Below the pieces are notes generated by a model, which saw nothing but the letters and a program-made list of their open reading frames with translations, was not told the origin of the DNA and searched no databases. Shown here piece by piece: positions 1 through 9,268 of a DNA stretch of 64,000 nt; within the stretch, counting starts at the first letter, position 1, and each line of letters begins with the position of its first letter. This stretch comes from Acetobacter vaccinii (GTDB lineage: Bacteria > Pseudomonadota > Alphaproteobacteria > Acetobacterales > Acetobacteraceae), in NCBI RefSeq assembly GCF_008365315.1, contig NZ_CP043506.1:558001-622000 (forward strand), written 5' to 3'. The position numbers and the translations under genes were made by a program.

Positions 1-249
1 TGGAAAGGGCAGGATGTACCGCTGACTGTCACCGAGTTCCTGCTTGTCAAAACCCTGGCCCACAGGCCGGGGCTGGTAAAGTCCCGCGACCAGTTGATAG
101 ACGCTGCCTATGGCGACACCGTCTATGTTGATGACAGAACCATCGACAGCCACATCAAGCGCGTGCGCAAAAAGTTCCGCCAGGTTGATGACGACTTCAA
201 CCAGATAGAAACCCTGTACGGTATCGGCTACCGCTACCGCGAGGACTGA
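1..249 (+). CDS. chvI: Response regulator, C-terminal DNA-binding domain (ChvI-like), partial
   Basis: Open from the first base in frame 1 and closed by TGA at 247-249, so only the last 82 residues are present. They form an OmpR/PhoB winged-helix effector domain: LTVTEF, then [26 protein letters not shown] (recognition helix) and the wing YGIGYRYRE. The receiver domain lies outside the window. It is followed 10 nt later by a ChvG-type histidine kinase, which identifies it as the cognate regulator. ChvI regulators control envelope, acid-stress and exopolysaccharide genes in alphaproteobacteria; that role here is inferred from family and context. Confidence 0.9.
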   Translation, partial: WKGQDVPLTVTEFLLVKTLAHRPGLVKSRDQLIDAAYGDTVYVDDRTIDSHIKRVRKKFRQVDDDFNQIETLYGIGYRYRED

Positions 250-259
250 CCCGCAGCCT

Positions 260-2065
260 ATGTCCGGCCGCCCCCGCATTCCCTTCCTCGCCCCCCTGTC
301 ACGGCAGGCGCTGGCCCTGCGCAACCTGCGTATTCCGGGGCAGCGCCCGCAGCGGAGCGTGGAGGCCACGGCTGCCTACCGGGCATCTCGCACACGGCTG
401 ATCTCCCCACTGATGCGCAGGGTGCTGCTGGTCAACATCCTGCCTCTGGCCCTGCTGGGGGTCACGCTGCTGTTCCTCAACCAGTTCCGGAACAGCCTGC
501 TGACAACGGAAGTCACAGCCCTGCGGGAACAGGCCCGTATTTATGCCGGTGCTCTGGGCCAGAGTGCCGTGCGTGTCACCGGCCATACCCGCGGGCTGGA
601 CGGGCAGGACAAGACCTACGCGCTGGAAAGTGCGCTGGCACGCCCCCTGCTGCAACGCCTGACCGAGCCCAGCCCCAACGCCCACGCCCGCCTGTTTGGG
701 CCTGATGGTGCATTGGTGGCCGACAACCTGTCGGACCTGTCCGACATTATGGATGCACCGCCCGAGCCACGCCCCCACCCAGCGGTACGCACCATCCCCT
801 TCCCCCCCACCACGCAGCCAGGTCCTTACGAGCGTTTTCTGACCTGGCTCTGGGCCAGCCATAATCCGCGCATTGTCACCCTCGACAGTGATGAGGAGGA
901 TATTCCCGACCACCCGCCCGGCCCCCTGCACCAAGGTAATCCGGAAGAGCATGGTGGCCCCCGTCCGCCGCCAGAAACACCCCCCTACATCCGCCGCACA
1001 GCGCGCGGTCGGCTGCTGATTACGGTGGCAGAACCGGTCATTCACAACGGGCGGACGGTCGGGATCATCCAGCTCACACGCGTGGCCTCGCAGGTGGACC
1101 GCTCGCTCTTTGCCATTCGCTCGACCATTCTTTCGCTGTTCTTCATGGCGCTGGTGCTGACCGTGCTGCTGTCGTGGTACCTGTCGCTGACAATCGCCCG
1201 CCCCCTGCTGCGGCTTGCCGCGTCGGCCCAGGTCATGCGTGACAGTTCCGGCCGTACGGGCACCGTGCCTGCGCGCCTGCTGGCCCGACGGGATGAAATA
1301 GGGGAAGTGGCCCGCGCCCTACAGGTCAGCGCCCAGGCATTGTGGAAACGCATGGACGCCATTGAACGCTTTGCCGCCGATGTCAGCCACGAGATCAAGA
1401 ACCCGCTGTCCTCAATCCGCTCCGCCATTGAAACACTGCTAAGGATTGAAGACCTGAACCAGCAGCGCAGGCTGCTGACCATCATCAACGATGATGTCCG
1501 GCGGCTGGACCGCCTGATTACGGATATTTCGGACGCCAGCCGCCTGGACGCTGAACTATCCCGCGCCAAAGCAAAACCTGTGGAAATTGCCCCGCTCCTG
1601 TCGGTTCTGGCAGAAATCCATCAGGCGACCCGGCAGGAAGGGCAGCCTGTTGTGCTGACCGATATCCGCCAGGACACAGCAGGCACCCCGCTACGGGTAC
1701 TGGCGGTAGAGGACAGGCTGGTGCAGGTGCTGCGCAACCTGATTGGCAACGCCATTTCTTTTTCCCCGCCCGACGGTCGGATTATTCTCTACGCTGCCCC
1801 CAACGGCAAAACCGTGACTATTTCTGTCATGGATGAGGGACCGGGTATTCCCGAAGCCAAGCTGGATTCCATTTTTGACCGTTTCTATTCAGAACGGCCC
1901 AAAAGTGAGAATTTTGGCCAGCATTCAGGCCTTGGCCTGTCCATCAGCCGCCAGATTGTCGAGGCGCTGCATGGGGCCATCCGTGTGGAAAACCTGCATG
2001 ACGAACACGGCCGGGTCACCGGCGCATGCTTTACCATCCAACTTCCCCGCGCCCAGCCACGCTGA
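260..2065 (+). CDS. chvG: Sensor histidine kinase, ChvG-like
   Basis: A 601-residue membrane histidine kinase directly downstream of its response regulator. It has an N-terminal cytosolic stretch, TM1 at about 53-75, a periplasmic stimulus-sensing domain rich in Pro, TM2 at about 290-312, then HAMP, a HisKA domain with the H-box FAADVSHEIKNPL (phospho-acceptor near H377) and an HATPase domain with N-box LIGNAISFSPPDG, DEGPGIP and GLGLSISRQIVEAL. All catalytic boxes are present, so it should autophosphorylate and pass phosphate to the upstream regulator. In many alphaproteobacteria chvG is followed by hprK and PTS genes; here the next gene is an inverted ridA. Confidence 0.93.
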   Translation: MSGRPRIPFLAPLSRQALALRNLRIPGQRPQRSVEATAAYRASRTRLISPLMRRVLLVNILPLALLGVTLLFLNQFRNSLLTTEVTALREQARIYAGALGQSAVRVTGHTRGLDGQDKTYALESALARPLLQRLTEPSPNAHARLFGPDGALVADNLSDLSDIMDAPPEPRPHPAVRTIPFPPTTQPGPYERFLTWLWASHNPRIVTLDSDEEDIPDHPPGPLHQGNPEEHGGPRPPPETPPYIRRTARGRLLITVAEPVIHNGRTVGIIQLTRVASQVDRSLFAIRSTILSLFFMALVLTVLLSWYLSLTIARPLLRLAASAQVMRDSSGRTGTVPARLLARRDEIGEVARALQVSAQALWKRMDAIERFAADVSHEIKNPLSSIRSAIETLLRIEDLNQQRRLLTIINDDVRRLDRLITDISDASRLDAELSRAKAKPVEIAPLLSVLAEIHQATRQEGQPVVLTDIRQDTAGTPLRVLAVEDRLVQVLRNLIGNAISFSPPDGRIILYAAPNGKTVTISVMDEGPGIPEAKLDSIFDRFYSERPKSENFGQHSGLGLSISRQIVEALHGAIRVENLHDEHGRVTGACFTIQLPRAQPR

Positions 2066-2082
2066 GGTTACGGGGCAGTTGC

Positions 2083-2484
2083 TCAGGCAGCCAGTTCTGC
2101 GTCGCCCATGTCTTCATCATAATGGGTGACCAGCAGGTCAAACGTCACACCTGGGGCTGAACGGGGGGTATTTTTAAGCCAGATCAGCCGCATGGCGGGT
2201 GAGGCCTCGCCAAAATACTGGCGAAAAACCGGAAAACAGGCGGGAAAATTGTCAGCATCCGCAATCAGGCAGACAAGCTGCGTCACATCGCGCAGGGTAA
2301 AGCCGTACTCCTTCAACAGGGCTTCCCCCTGTTCGAACGCAGCCCGGCACTGGTCCGCCACATCCACACCCTTGAATTCGGCGGCATGCAGGTTTTTCAG
2401 CAACAGCCCGTCCACAGTCTGGCACACGCGCGGAGCGGTGGAAGCCTGACGGCTGTTACGTTCGTTTTTTCGGTTTTTCATCAC
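2083..2484 (-). CDS. RidA/YjgF-family protein
   Basis: A 133-residue Rid-superfamily protein, convergent with chvG. The body matches the chorismate-mutase-like fold: a GVDVADQCRAAFEQGEALL helix, the core strand DVTQLVCLIADADNF, then VFRQYFGEASPAMRLIWL, whose Arg is in the position of the carboxylate-binding residue of the family. Members commonly hydrolyse reactive enamine/imine intermediates released by PLP enzymes, but several Rid subgroups lack that activity and I cannot place this one. Two Met codons sit at the start (2484 and 2481). The basic N-terminal tail MMKNRKNERNSRQ is longer than in classical RidA. Confidence 0.8.
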   Translation of the reverse strand: MMKNRKNERNSRQASTAPRVCQTVDGLLLKNLHAAEFKGVDVADQCRAAFEQGEALLKEYGFTLRDVTQLVCLIADADNFPACFPVFRQYFGEASPAMRLIWLKNTPRSAPGVTFDLLVTHYDEDMGDAELAA

Positions 2485-2727
2485 AGGCGCCGTGTGTATG
2501 GCAAGCAGACCTCAACCGCAAATGGTTTCTGCCCCCCGCTGTAGCAGACCAAGCCGCGCCCTGACGTGCCAAGCCGGAATGTCAGCCCTGATGATAACGG
2601 CTTCTCAGAAGCACCGGAACTGCTCTAGACTGCGCTACCACGTTCTGAAGACACACCACCCCGCCACACCACAGGGCTACACGGCAACGCTGCCAGCCAC
2701 TGAAGGGGGAATAGAGGAAGCTGCTCA

Positions 2728-3738
2728 ATGCTCACGGCGGATGGTACGGCCGCACCGCGTCGCATTCTGCTGGTCACCGGGCTGTCTGGAGCAGGCAAAT
2801 CATCCATCCTGCGGATTCTGGAAGACCTTGACCACGAGGTCATCGACAATCCGCCCCTAGGCATGCTCGATGATATTGTCGCGCGGGCCGAGCGGCCGGT
2901 GGCCATTGGCGTCGATTCCCGCACCCGTGGCTTTGACGCCTCCAGCGTGCTGGACGCAGTCGCCCGGCTACGGGTCAACCCGCACCTGCGGGTGGAACTG
3001 ATTTACGCCACTGCCGATGAAAACGTGCTGCTGCGCCGCTATACCGCAACCCGGCGGCGGCACCCGCTGGCCCTGCATGGTAGCATCAAGGAAGGGATAG
3101 AGGCCGAAACCGCCCTGACAGCCCCCCTGCGGGCTGCGGCCGACCTTGTTATCGACACCACCGACATGCCGCCCCCAGAACTGCGCCAGTTTGTGGAAAG
3201 CCGCTTTAGCCCCTGGGAAGGCCATGGCAGCGAAGGGCTGACCGTGGCCCTGATGTCCTTTGCCTACCCGCAAGGGCTGCCGCGGGAGGCAGATATCGTG
3301 CTGGATGCGCGCTTTCTGCGAAACCCGCATTACGACCCCGCCCTGGCCCCACGCACCGGGCTGGAGCAGGACGTGGCCGACTATGTGGCGGCGGACCCAG
3401 ACTACCTGCCGTTTCTGGAGCAGATCCACGGTATCCTGCGGCTGGTGCTGCCCCGCTTTGTGCAGGAAGGCAAAAAATACGCCACCATCGCCATTGGGTG
3501 TTCCGGCGGACGGCACCGTTCTGTCACACTGATCGAGGCTCTGGCGCGGCTTTTATGCACACCCGGCGGTATGGGCACACATGACGGAGCAAGCCAGTGG
3601 CCGATCATGATTATCCACCGGGAACTGGCCCGACAGGGCATTTACTCCTGGCGCTGGGCCAGACGGCCAGAGGGAAGCAGCCTGCTCTCACCACCTGCTG
3701 ATGAGGCTGCGGAGCCACCACCCCTCACCTCCCTCTAA
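2728..3738 (+). CDS. rapZ: RNase adapter protein RapZ / nucleotide-binding protein YvcJ family
   Basis: A 336-residue P-loop protein with Walker A GLSGAGKS at about 18-25 and the conserved C-terminal signature IGCSGGRHRSV. The family is about 285-300 residues; the extra length is a low-complexity tail rich in Ser, Pro and Glu after the conserved RWARR. In enterobacteria RapZ binds the GlmZ sRNA and recruits RNase E to control glucosamine-6-phosphate synthase; in alphaproteobacteria the target is less certain. The start is set by AGAGGAAG 8-15 nt upstream. The gene normally sits in the hprK-rapZ-PTS locus, of which it is the only survivor here. Confidence 0.92.
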   Translation: MLTADGTAAPRRILLVTGLSGAGKSSILRILEDLDHEVIDNPPLGMLDDIVARAERPVAIGVDSRTRGFDASSVLDAVARLRVNPHLRVELIYATADENVLLRRYTATRRRHPLALHGSIKEGIEAETALTAPLRAAADLVIDTTDMPPPELRQFVESRFSPWEGHGSEGLTVALMSFAYPQGLPREADIVLDARFLRNPHYDPALAPRTGLEQDVADYVAADPDYLPFLEQIHGILRLVLPRFVQEGKKYATIAIGCSGGRHRSVTLIEALARLLCTPGGMGTHDGASQWPIMIIHRELARQGIYSWRWARRPEGSSLLSPPADEAAEPPPLTSL

Positions 3739-3760
3739 CCCGTAAACCATCCTCCGCCTG

Positions 3761-4369
3761 TCAGGCGTGGCCGGTCTGCCCAGTCAGCCGGGCAGGATCA
3801 ATCCTGATAGACGCCAGCGCCCTGCGCCATTTTGCTGTCTGGTCGGTGCCAAACAGCAGGTCCCGTGTCGCGGGGGCAATCAGCCAGGCATCATGATGCA
3901 GGATTTCCTCCTCCACCTGTCCAGCACTCCATCCGGCATGGCCCATGGCCAGCAGTGCATCCTTGGGACCATGACCTGCGGCAATGTCCTTGAGCACATC
4001 CGTGCTGGCGGTCAGGGTCACGTTTTCGGTCACGCTCATGCTTTCCTCCCCCTCCCAGTCGGAGGAGTGCAGGACAAGACCGTGGCCCTCGTTCACAGGT
4101 CCACCCACGCACAACCCCAAACGCCGCAGGGGTCTTACCGGAGTGATCTGCAACTGCCCCAGCAGTTCTTCCAGGTCCGGGTGGGACAGGCGACGGTTGA
4201 CCACCAGCCCCATGGCGCCCCCTTCCGCCGTATGCGCACACACGTAAATAACGGCCCGCGCAAAGGGTGTCCCCTCCAGCACAGGCGTTGCAACCAGCAG
4301 CATACCCGTCAGGGATACACCGTTTTCCAACATGGCGTTGGCGGAGAAAGCGGAATGCGTGGATGTCAT
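3761..4369 (-). CDS. YqgE/AlgH family protein (UPF0301)
   Basis: A 202-residue protein beginning MTSTHSAFSANA. The frame stays open 39 codons further upstream, but that extension overlaps the divergent promoter region and does not look conserved, so I start at 4369. Family hallmarks are LTGMLLVATPVLEGTPFARAV near the N-terminus, GAMGLVVNR, and the GGPVN-like CVGGPVNEGH segment. AlgH was named for an effect on alginate regulation in Pseudomonas; the biochemical function is unknown. It is convergent with rapZ (22 nt between stops) and divergent from the PPK2 gene. Confidence 0.87.
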   Translation of the reverse strand: MTSTHSAFSANAMLENGVSLTGMLLVATPVLEGTPFARAVIYVCAHTAEGGAMGLVVNRRLSHPDLEELLGQLQITPVRPLRRLGLCVGGPVNEGHGLVLHSSDWEGEESMSVTENVTLTASTDVLKDIAAGHGPKDALLAMGHAGWSAGQVEEEILHHDAWLIAPATRDLLFGTDQTAKWRRALASIRIDPARLTGQTGHA

Positions 4370-4478
4370 ACCTGAAGATATGAGAAATCCTTGTCCCATT
4401 GACAAGATTAACGTCATTTTTCGTTCACTGACCGTAAACGTGGTATTTCCGCCCTTTATCCTACGCAGGCCAAAGCTG

Positions 4479-5372
4479 ATGAACACCCTGACCCGATTTT
4501 TGAAGATACTCGACGATTACCAGATCACCGATGGCCAGAACTTCAAGCTGGATCAGTATAACCCTGACGAAGACGGGGGTTTCGGGCTGGACAAGCACGA
4601 CGGCAAACGCCTGCTCAAAAAGGTTAAAACCCTGCTGCAATCCTTGCAGGAGCGCCTTTACGCCAACCAGAACCACTCCTTGCTGATTATTCTGCAAGGC
4701 ATGGATACGGCGGGCAAGGACAGCACGATCAAGCATGTCATGTCCGGGGTTAACCCGCAGGGTGTGGGTGTAACCTCCTTCAAACAGCCCGGCCCGACAG
4801 AACTGCTGCACGGGTTTTTATGGCGTATTCACCTGTCCGCCCCACAGGCCGGACGGATTGTGATTTTCAACCGTAGCCAGTACGAAAACGTCCTGATCTC
4901 CCGCGTGCACCCCGATGTGCTGGCCCGCGAACATCTGAGCGGCGACACGCAATCCCCCGAATTCTGGCAGGGGCGATACAGCGACATCCGACATTTTGAG
5001 CATTATCTGGCACGGCAGGGCACGATTGTACTCAAATTCTTCCTGCATATCTCGCAGGAGGAGCAGCGCCAGCGCCTTCTGGCCCGCCTGGATACCCCGG
5101 AAAAACGCTGGAAATTCTCACCCGACGACCTGCGTGAGCGTGAGTTCTGGGACAATTATACCGAAGCCTATCAGGACGCCATTGCCGAAACTGCCCGCCC
5201 TCATGCGCCATGGACCATCGTTCCTGCAAACCATAAATGGTACGCACGGCTTGTAGTCATCGGCACCATTATCCGCGCCCTGCGCCGGTTGCACCAGGTC
5301 ATGCCCCAGCCGACACCCGAGGTCATGCAGCAGCTTGATGACTACCGCCTGCGCCTGTTGAACGAAAAATAA
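4479..5372 (+). CDS. ppk2: Polyphosphate kinase 2 family protein
   Basis: A 297-residue PPK2-family phosphotransferase. Walker A GMDTAGKDS lies at residues 74-82, the Walker B-like strand is RIVIFNRSQYENVL, and the lid module follows as DTPEKRWKFS then DNYTEAYQDAI. The sequence class (FNRSxYE, KFSPDDLRER) matches the polyphosphate:nucleotide phosphotransferases that phosphorylate AMP or ADP with polyphosphate. The frame is open 49 codons further upstream into the divergent yqgE region; MNTLTRFL at 4479 fits family N-termini better. A TTGACA hexamer at 4399-4404 could be a -35 element, but no good -10 follows. Confidence 0.92.
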   Translation: MNTLTRFLKILDDYQITDGQNFKLDQYNPDEDGGFGLDKHDGKRLLKKVKTLLQSLQERLYANQNHSLLIILQGMDTAGKDSTIKHVMSGVNPQGVGVTSFKQPGPTELLHGFLWRIHLSAPQAGRIVIFNRSQYENVLISRVHPDVLAREHLSGDTQSPEFWQGRYSDIRHFEHYLARQGTIVLKFFLHISQEEQRQRLLARLDTPEKRWKFSPDDLREREFWDNYTEAYQDAIAETARPHAPWTIVPANHKWYARLVVIGTIIRALRRLHQVMPQPTPEVMQQLDDYRLRLLNEK

Positions 5373-5448
5373 AACGCACCGCCTGCGCAACAAAAAAGCA
5401 GCAAAACAAGGCGCTTCGGCTTTACTATATCGTCACCGCCTGATCACC

Positions 5449-5470
5449 CCACCAGCACCCATGCTGGTGG
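5449..5470. terminator. Hairpin between PPK2 and the DUF3465 gene
   Basis: A perfect 9-bp stem (CCACCAGCA at 5449-5457, TGCTGGTGG at 5462-5470) with a 4-nt loop. There is no T-tract, so it may be a weak or Rho-dependent terminator for the PPK2 gene, or a structured leader ending 25 nt before the next start codon. Confidence 0.5.
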
Positions 5471-5495
5471 CCACCCCGCTATAGGACAACCGCAC

Positions 5496-5999
5496 ATGCG
5501 CCCCTTTGCATATCGCCTTGCCCTGCCCGGCCTGCTGGCCTGCGCCCTTGTCAGCCTTGCACCATATCAGGCACAGGCCCGCCGGGGCTGGGACTCGCCC
5601 CGGCCCGTGCCCGAAACCGTTGCCGCCGACTGCGACAATCAGGGTTTTCTGGCCCAGCAGAAAGACTTTGAAAATGGCGGGCACAAAGCCTCTGTGCCCG
5701 TCCATATCTGCGGCACCGTCCTGTCCGTTGCCCATACTACCAAGGAAACCCGCAGTGGCCTGCATGGGTACTTCTACCTTGCTGTCACCTCGTCCATTTC
5801 CATCCGCATTGTCACCAATCTGGATGAAATGCACACGCCCGACTGGCCATGGGTGAAAAAAGGCGACCAGGTGGAAGTTGTCGGCCGCTATTACTACGAC
5901 TCCCCCCGCAAACAGGGGGTGGACTGGACACACCATGGCACAGGCCGGTCATGGCATATTCCGGGTTACGTACGGGTCAACGGCACAAAATACGACTGA
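5496..5999 (+). CDS. Secreted DUF3465 family protein
   Basis: A 167-residue exported protein. The N-terminus has a signal peptide (PFAYRLALPGLLACALVSLAP, cleavage near AQA-RRG). The mature part shows the DUF3465 pattern: a Cys-containing strand HICGTVLSVAH, SGLHGYFYLAV, IRIVTNLDEM, KKGDQVEVVGRYYYD and the hallmark DWTHHGTGR near the C-terminus. Two cysteines (in AADCDN and HICGT) could form a disulfide. The domain has an OB-like layout, but no function is established. It stands alone between two hairpins. Confidence 0.83.
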   Translation: MRPFAYRLALPGLLACALVSLAPYQAQARRGWDSPRPVPETVAADCDNQGFLAQQKDFENGGHKASVPVHICGTVLSVAHTTKETRSGLHGYFYLAVTSSISIRIVTNLDEMHTPDWPWVKKGDQVEVVGRYYYDSPRKQGVDWTHHGTGRSWHIPGYVRVNGTKYD

Positions 6000-6018
6000 C
6001 CTCACACATAAAAACAAA

Positions 6019-6046
6019 CGGCTGGCCGGAATATTCCGGCCAGCCG
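6019..6046 (-). terminator. clpA terminator: perfect 28-bp palindrome
   Basis: The 28 bases are a perfect inverted repeat (arms CGGCTGGCCGGAAT and its complement). On the minus strand they are followed by TTTGTTTTTA, which makes a standard intrinsic terminator 40 nt after the clpA stop. It also lies 19 nt beyond the stop of the convergent DUF3465 gene and may serve both. Confidence 0.85.
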
Positions 6047-6085
6047 CCTGTGTGTGCTGAAAAACCTGAAGAAAAAAGCGCCTGA

Positions 6086-8431
6086 TCAGTCGGCGGCTTC
6101 TTCCTCCCGCTCGCTCCCGCGTTCATCCTCGCCCGAAGGTGGCGTTGCAGGGCTGTTGTTTTCGAGAATGTCGAAACTCAGTTCCCCATTCTTCAGACCA
6201 ATCTTGACGGCACCACCTTTGGCAAGACGGCCAAAGAGGAGTTCCTCCGCCAGCGGCTTCTTGATGGACTCCTGAATAACCCGGCCCAGAGGCCGCGCAC
6301 CATAGAGCCTGTCGTAGCCACGTTCCGCCAGCCACTCCTTGGCAGCCGAGGACAGTTCGATCGTGACATGCCGGTCTGCCAGCTGGGCTTCGAGCTGGAG
6401 GACGAATTTCTCCACCACCTGCCCGACAATTTCCTGGGTCAGATGCACAAAGGGAATAATCGCATCCAGCCTGTTGCGGAATTCAGGCGTGAACAGGCGC
6501 TTGATGGCCTCTTCATCCTCACCTTCACGCACCTTGCGGCCAAAGCCCACGGCCTCCTTGCTCATATCCGACGCACCGGCATTGGTGGTCATGATCAGGA
6601 TGACATTGCGGAAATCGACTGTCTTGCCGTTGTGATCGGTCAGGCGGCCGTTATCCATAACCTGCAACAGCACGTTATAGAGGTCAGGGTGTGCCTTCTC
6701 GATTTCATCAAGCAGCAGAACCGCATGGGGGTGCTGGTCGATGGCATCGGTCAGCAGACCACCCTGGTCAAAGCCGACATAACCCGGAGGTGCGCCCAGC
6801 AACCGCGAGATTGAGTGCCGCTCCATGTATTCCGACATGTCAAAGCGGATCAGTTCAATCCCAAGGGCTGTGGCAAGCTGGCGGGCCACTTCCGTTTTAC
6901 CAACCCCGGTGGGGCCGGAGAACAGATAGTTGCCAATCGGCTTTTCCGGGTCACGCAGGCCAGCACGGGCCAGCTTGATGGCGGCGGACAGCGCATCAAT
7001 CGCCTGATCCTGCCCGAAGACCATGCCCTTGAGGTCACGCTCAAGCGAACGCAGGACTTCCCTGTCATCCGCAGAGATGCTCTTGGGCGGAATGCGGGCA
7101 ATGCGGGCAATAATGTCTTCCACATCCTTCAGGTTCACCGTCTTGCGGCGGCGGCCTTCGGGTTGCAGCATGCGGGATGCGCCAACCTCATCAATGACAT
7201 CAATAGCCTTGTCGGGCAGCTTGCGGTCATGGATGTAGCGGGCCGACAGTTCCACCGCCGCACGGATGGCTTCGTCCGTGTAGCGCACCTTGTGGTGCTT
7301 TTCGTAACTGCCTTTGAGGCCACGCAGGATTTTAACCGCATCATCAATGGTGGGTTCGGGCACATCAATCTTCTGGAAGCGCCGCACAAGAGCGCGATCC
7401 TTCTCGAAGTGCTGGCGGAACTCCTTGTAGGTAGTCGATCCGATGCAGCGCAGTGTGCCAGCCGCCAGCGCGGGCTTGAGCAGGTTGGAGGCATCCATAG
7501 CCCCGCCCGACGTTGCCCCCGCACCAATGACGGTGTGGATTTCATCAATAAACAGGATGGCGTGCGGGTCCTGATCCAGCTCCGTCACCACCGCTTTCAG
7601 GCGTTCCTCAAAGTCACCCCGGTAGCGGGTGCCAGCCAGCAGCGCGCCCATGTCGAGCGAGTAGATGGTGGATTGCAGCAGCACCTCGGGCACGCTGCCT
7701 TCCACAATCCTGCGGGCCAGACCTTCAGCAATGGCGGTCTTGCCCACGCCGGGGTCACCCACATACAGCGGGTTGTTCTTGGTGCGGCGGCACAGAATCT
7801 GGATCGTGCGTTCAATTTCGGTATCACGCCCGATCAGCGGGTCCACCTTGCCTGCCAGCGCCTTGTCGTTGAGGTTGACGCAGTAGGTTGACAGGGCGTC
7901 CTGGTTTTTCTGCGTCTTGGCTTCCACCCGTTCCGGCTCCTCTCCCTTTTCGGCACCGGGGGCGGCACCTGTGGCGGGGCGGCGCGTGGACCGGTCCGGT
8001 GCCTTGGCAATACCGTGCGAGAGAAAATTGACCGCATCCAGCCGGGTCATGTCCTGCAGTTGCAGGAAATACACCGCATGGCTTTCACGCTCGGCAAACA
8101 GTGCGACCAGCACATTGGCACCTGTCACCTCGTCCCGCCCGGTGGACTGGACATGGATGGCGGCACGCTGGATCACGCGCTGGAACGCGGCAGTCGGCTT
8201 GGGTTCGGTTGGCCGGTCGGATGCCAACCCGGCAAGATCCTTGTCGAGAAACCCCGTCAGGTCTGTCCGCAGGCGTTCGAGATCAACCCCGCACGCCCGG
8301 AACACCGTGACGGCGTCGGCATCATCAACCAGAGCGAGGAGCAGATGCTCGAGCGTTGCATATTCATGGTGGCGGTCACCAGCCAGAATAAGCGCCCGAT
8401 GCAACGTCTGTTCCAGATTGCGAGACAACAT
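6086..8431 (-). CDS. clpA: ATP-dependent Clp protease ATP-binding subunit ClpA
   Basis: A 781-residue AAA+ unfoldase with Clp N-repeats (residues 1-145), D1 with Walker [10 protein letters not shown] near 225 and Walker [10 protein letters not shown], and D2 with Walker [10 protein letters not shown] near 505, Walker [10 protein letters not shown] and sensor-2 GARPLGR. No M-domain coiled coil is present, which separates ClpA from ClpB. It feeds ClpP and takes N-degron substrates from ClpS, encoded just upstream. I start at MLSRNLEQ (8431) because AAGGAG lies 9-14 nt upstream; a 15-codon extension lacks a ribosome site. The C-terminal tail is acidic. Confidence 0.96.
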   Translation of the reverse strand: MLSRNLEQTLHRALILAGDRHHEYATLEHLLLALVDDADAVTVFRACGVDLERLRTDLTGFLDKDLAGLASDRPTEPKPTAAFQRVIQRAAIHVQSTGRDEVTGANVLVALFAERESHAVYFLQLQDMTRLDAVNFLSHGIAKAPDRSTRRPATGAAPGAEKGEEPERVEAKTQKNQDALSTYCVNLNDKALAGKVDPLIGRDTEIERTIQILCRRTKNNPLYVGDPGVGKTAIAEGLARRIVEGSVPEVLLQSTIYSLDMGALLAGTRYRGDFEERLKAVVTELDQDPHAILFIDEIHTVIGAGATSGGAMDASNLLKPALAAGTLRCIGSTTYKEFRQHFEKDRALVRRFQKIDVPEPTIDDAVKILRGLKGSYEKHHKVRYTDEAIRAAVELSARYIHDRKLPDKAIDVIDEVGASRMLQPEGRRRKTVNLKDVEDIIARIARIPPKSISADDREVLRSLERDLKGMVFGQDQAIDALSAAIKLARAGLRDPEKPIGNYLFSGPTGVGKTEVARQLATALGIELIRFDMSEYMERHSISRLLGAPPGYVGFDQGGLLTDAIDQHPHAVLLLDEIEKAHPDLYNVLLQVMDNGRLTDHNGKTVDFRNVILIMTTNAGASDMSKEAVGFGRKVREGEDEEAIKRLFTPEFRNRLDAIIPFVHLTQEIVGQVVEKFVLQLEAQLADRHVTIELSSAAKEWLAERGYDRLYGARPLGRVIQESIKKPLAEELLFGRLAKGGAVKIGLKNGELSFDILENNSPATPPSGEDERGSEREEEAAD

Positions 8432-8529
8432 GACGAGACGCTCCTTTCCCCGGGCTTTCCAAAGGTGGCAAAGCAAAGCGCCACAGTCGGATGCCCTGTC
8501 ACCATATTTGGCTGCTTCGGTGGGAAATG

Positions 8530-8582
8530 CGAGTCATTAAGCGCATAAAAAATGTCACAAACGTTTTTTTATGCAGGACTCG
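8530..8582. promoter_or_regulatory. Nested inverted repeat between clpS and clpA
   Basis: The outer arms CGAGTC (8530-8535) and GACTCG (8577-8582) enclose a 10-bp AT-rich stem, GCATAAAAAA (8543-8552) and TTTTTTATGC (8565-8574). It sits 11 nt beyond the clpS stop and about 100 nt before clpA. It could attenuate read-through from clpS or stabilise one cistron. Confidence 0.5.
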
Positions 8583-8592
8583 TGGGAAACAC

Positions 8593-8973
8593 TCAGTCTT
8601 TTTCGATGGTGCATTGCAGGGGGTGCTGGTTCTGCCGGGCCAGGTCCATCACCTGGGAAACCTTGGTTTCCGCCACTTCGTAGGTAAACACGCCACAGAC
8701 TCCGACCCCCTTGCGGTGGACGTTGAGCATGATGTCGGTCGCCTCGTCCCGGTTTTTCTGAAAAAAGCGCTCCAGCACATACACGACAAATTCCATAGGC
8801 GTGTAATCGTCGTTGAGCATCAGCACTTTGTACATCGCGGGCTTGCGGGTCTTGGGCTTGGCACGCACGACCACGCCAATATCGGCGGTGTCCCCGTCTG
8901 AGTCCTGTCCGCCGCCATCATGCCGCGACGGCCCGTTGCCTGTATGCAGTTCAGGATAGTGATGCAAAAGCAT
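8593..8973 (-). CDS. clpS: ATP-dependent Clp protease adapter ClpS
   Basis: A 126-residue N-recognin adapter. The core [24 protein letters not shown] carries the NDDYTPM substrate pocket, followed by the helix [27 protein letters not shown], which contacts the ClpA N-domain. An N-terminal extension of about 40 residues, Gly/Asp-rich, precedes the core, as is common in alphaproteobacteria. It lies upstream of clpA on the same strand, 161 nt apart with an intervening inverted repeat, so the two may be only partly co-transcribed. Confidence 0.95.
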   Translation of the reverse strand: MLLHHYPELHTGNGPSRHDGGGQDSDGDTADIGVVVRAKPKTRKPAMYKVLMLNDDYTPMEFVVYVLERFFQKNRDEATDIMLNVHRKGVGVCGVFTYEVAETKVSQVMDLARQNQHPLQCTIEKD

Positions 8974-9268
8974 GGGGCCGAAACTCCGGGCTACGGGTTG
9001 CAGGGAAACAGGCTGTCTGTGGGTGTCATACCGGAAAGCGGCGGACAGACAAAAGGGGATCAGGCAACATACCCGCAGGGTGACGGCCGCAATCCGGCAA
9101 AAGCCGCCTTATTTGTGCCACATAGGGCACGAAAATGTCATGAACAAACTGCCATGTCTGAAAACCGGGGACAGATCCGATCTGCCCCAGTGTTTTTAAC
9201 AGCCGCGGTCTTGCGATTCTGGGCGGCAGGCTGAATAGTGTCCTGCCAGCGAAAAGGCGGGGGTAGCA
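8974..9268. other. Intergenic region between clpS and dacA (divergent)
   Basis: It must hold the promoters for both divergent genes. A short inverted repeat GGCAGG/CCTGCC (about 9225-9247) lies just upstream of dacA. I see no further gene or convincing -35/-10 pair. Confidence 0.5.

Noticed and set aside
299..1045. Long minus-strand frame opposite chvG
   Set aside because: Shadow of the sensor kinase; Gln/Gly/Val-rich translation without family motifs.
6815..7891. Plus-strand frame of 358 codons opposite clpA
   Set aside because: Antisense to the conserved AAA+ core; no domain and no ribosome site.
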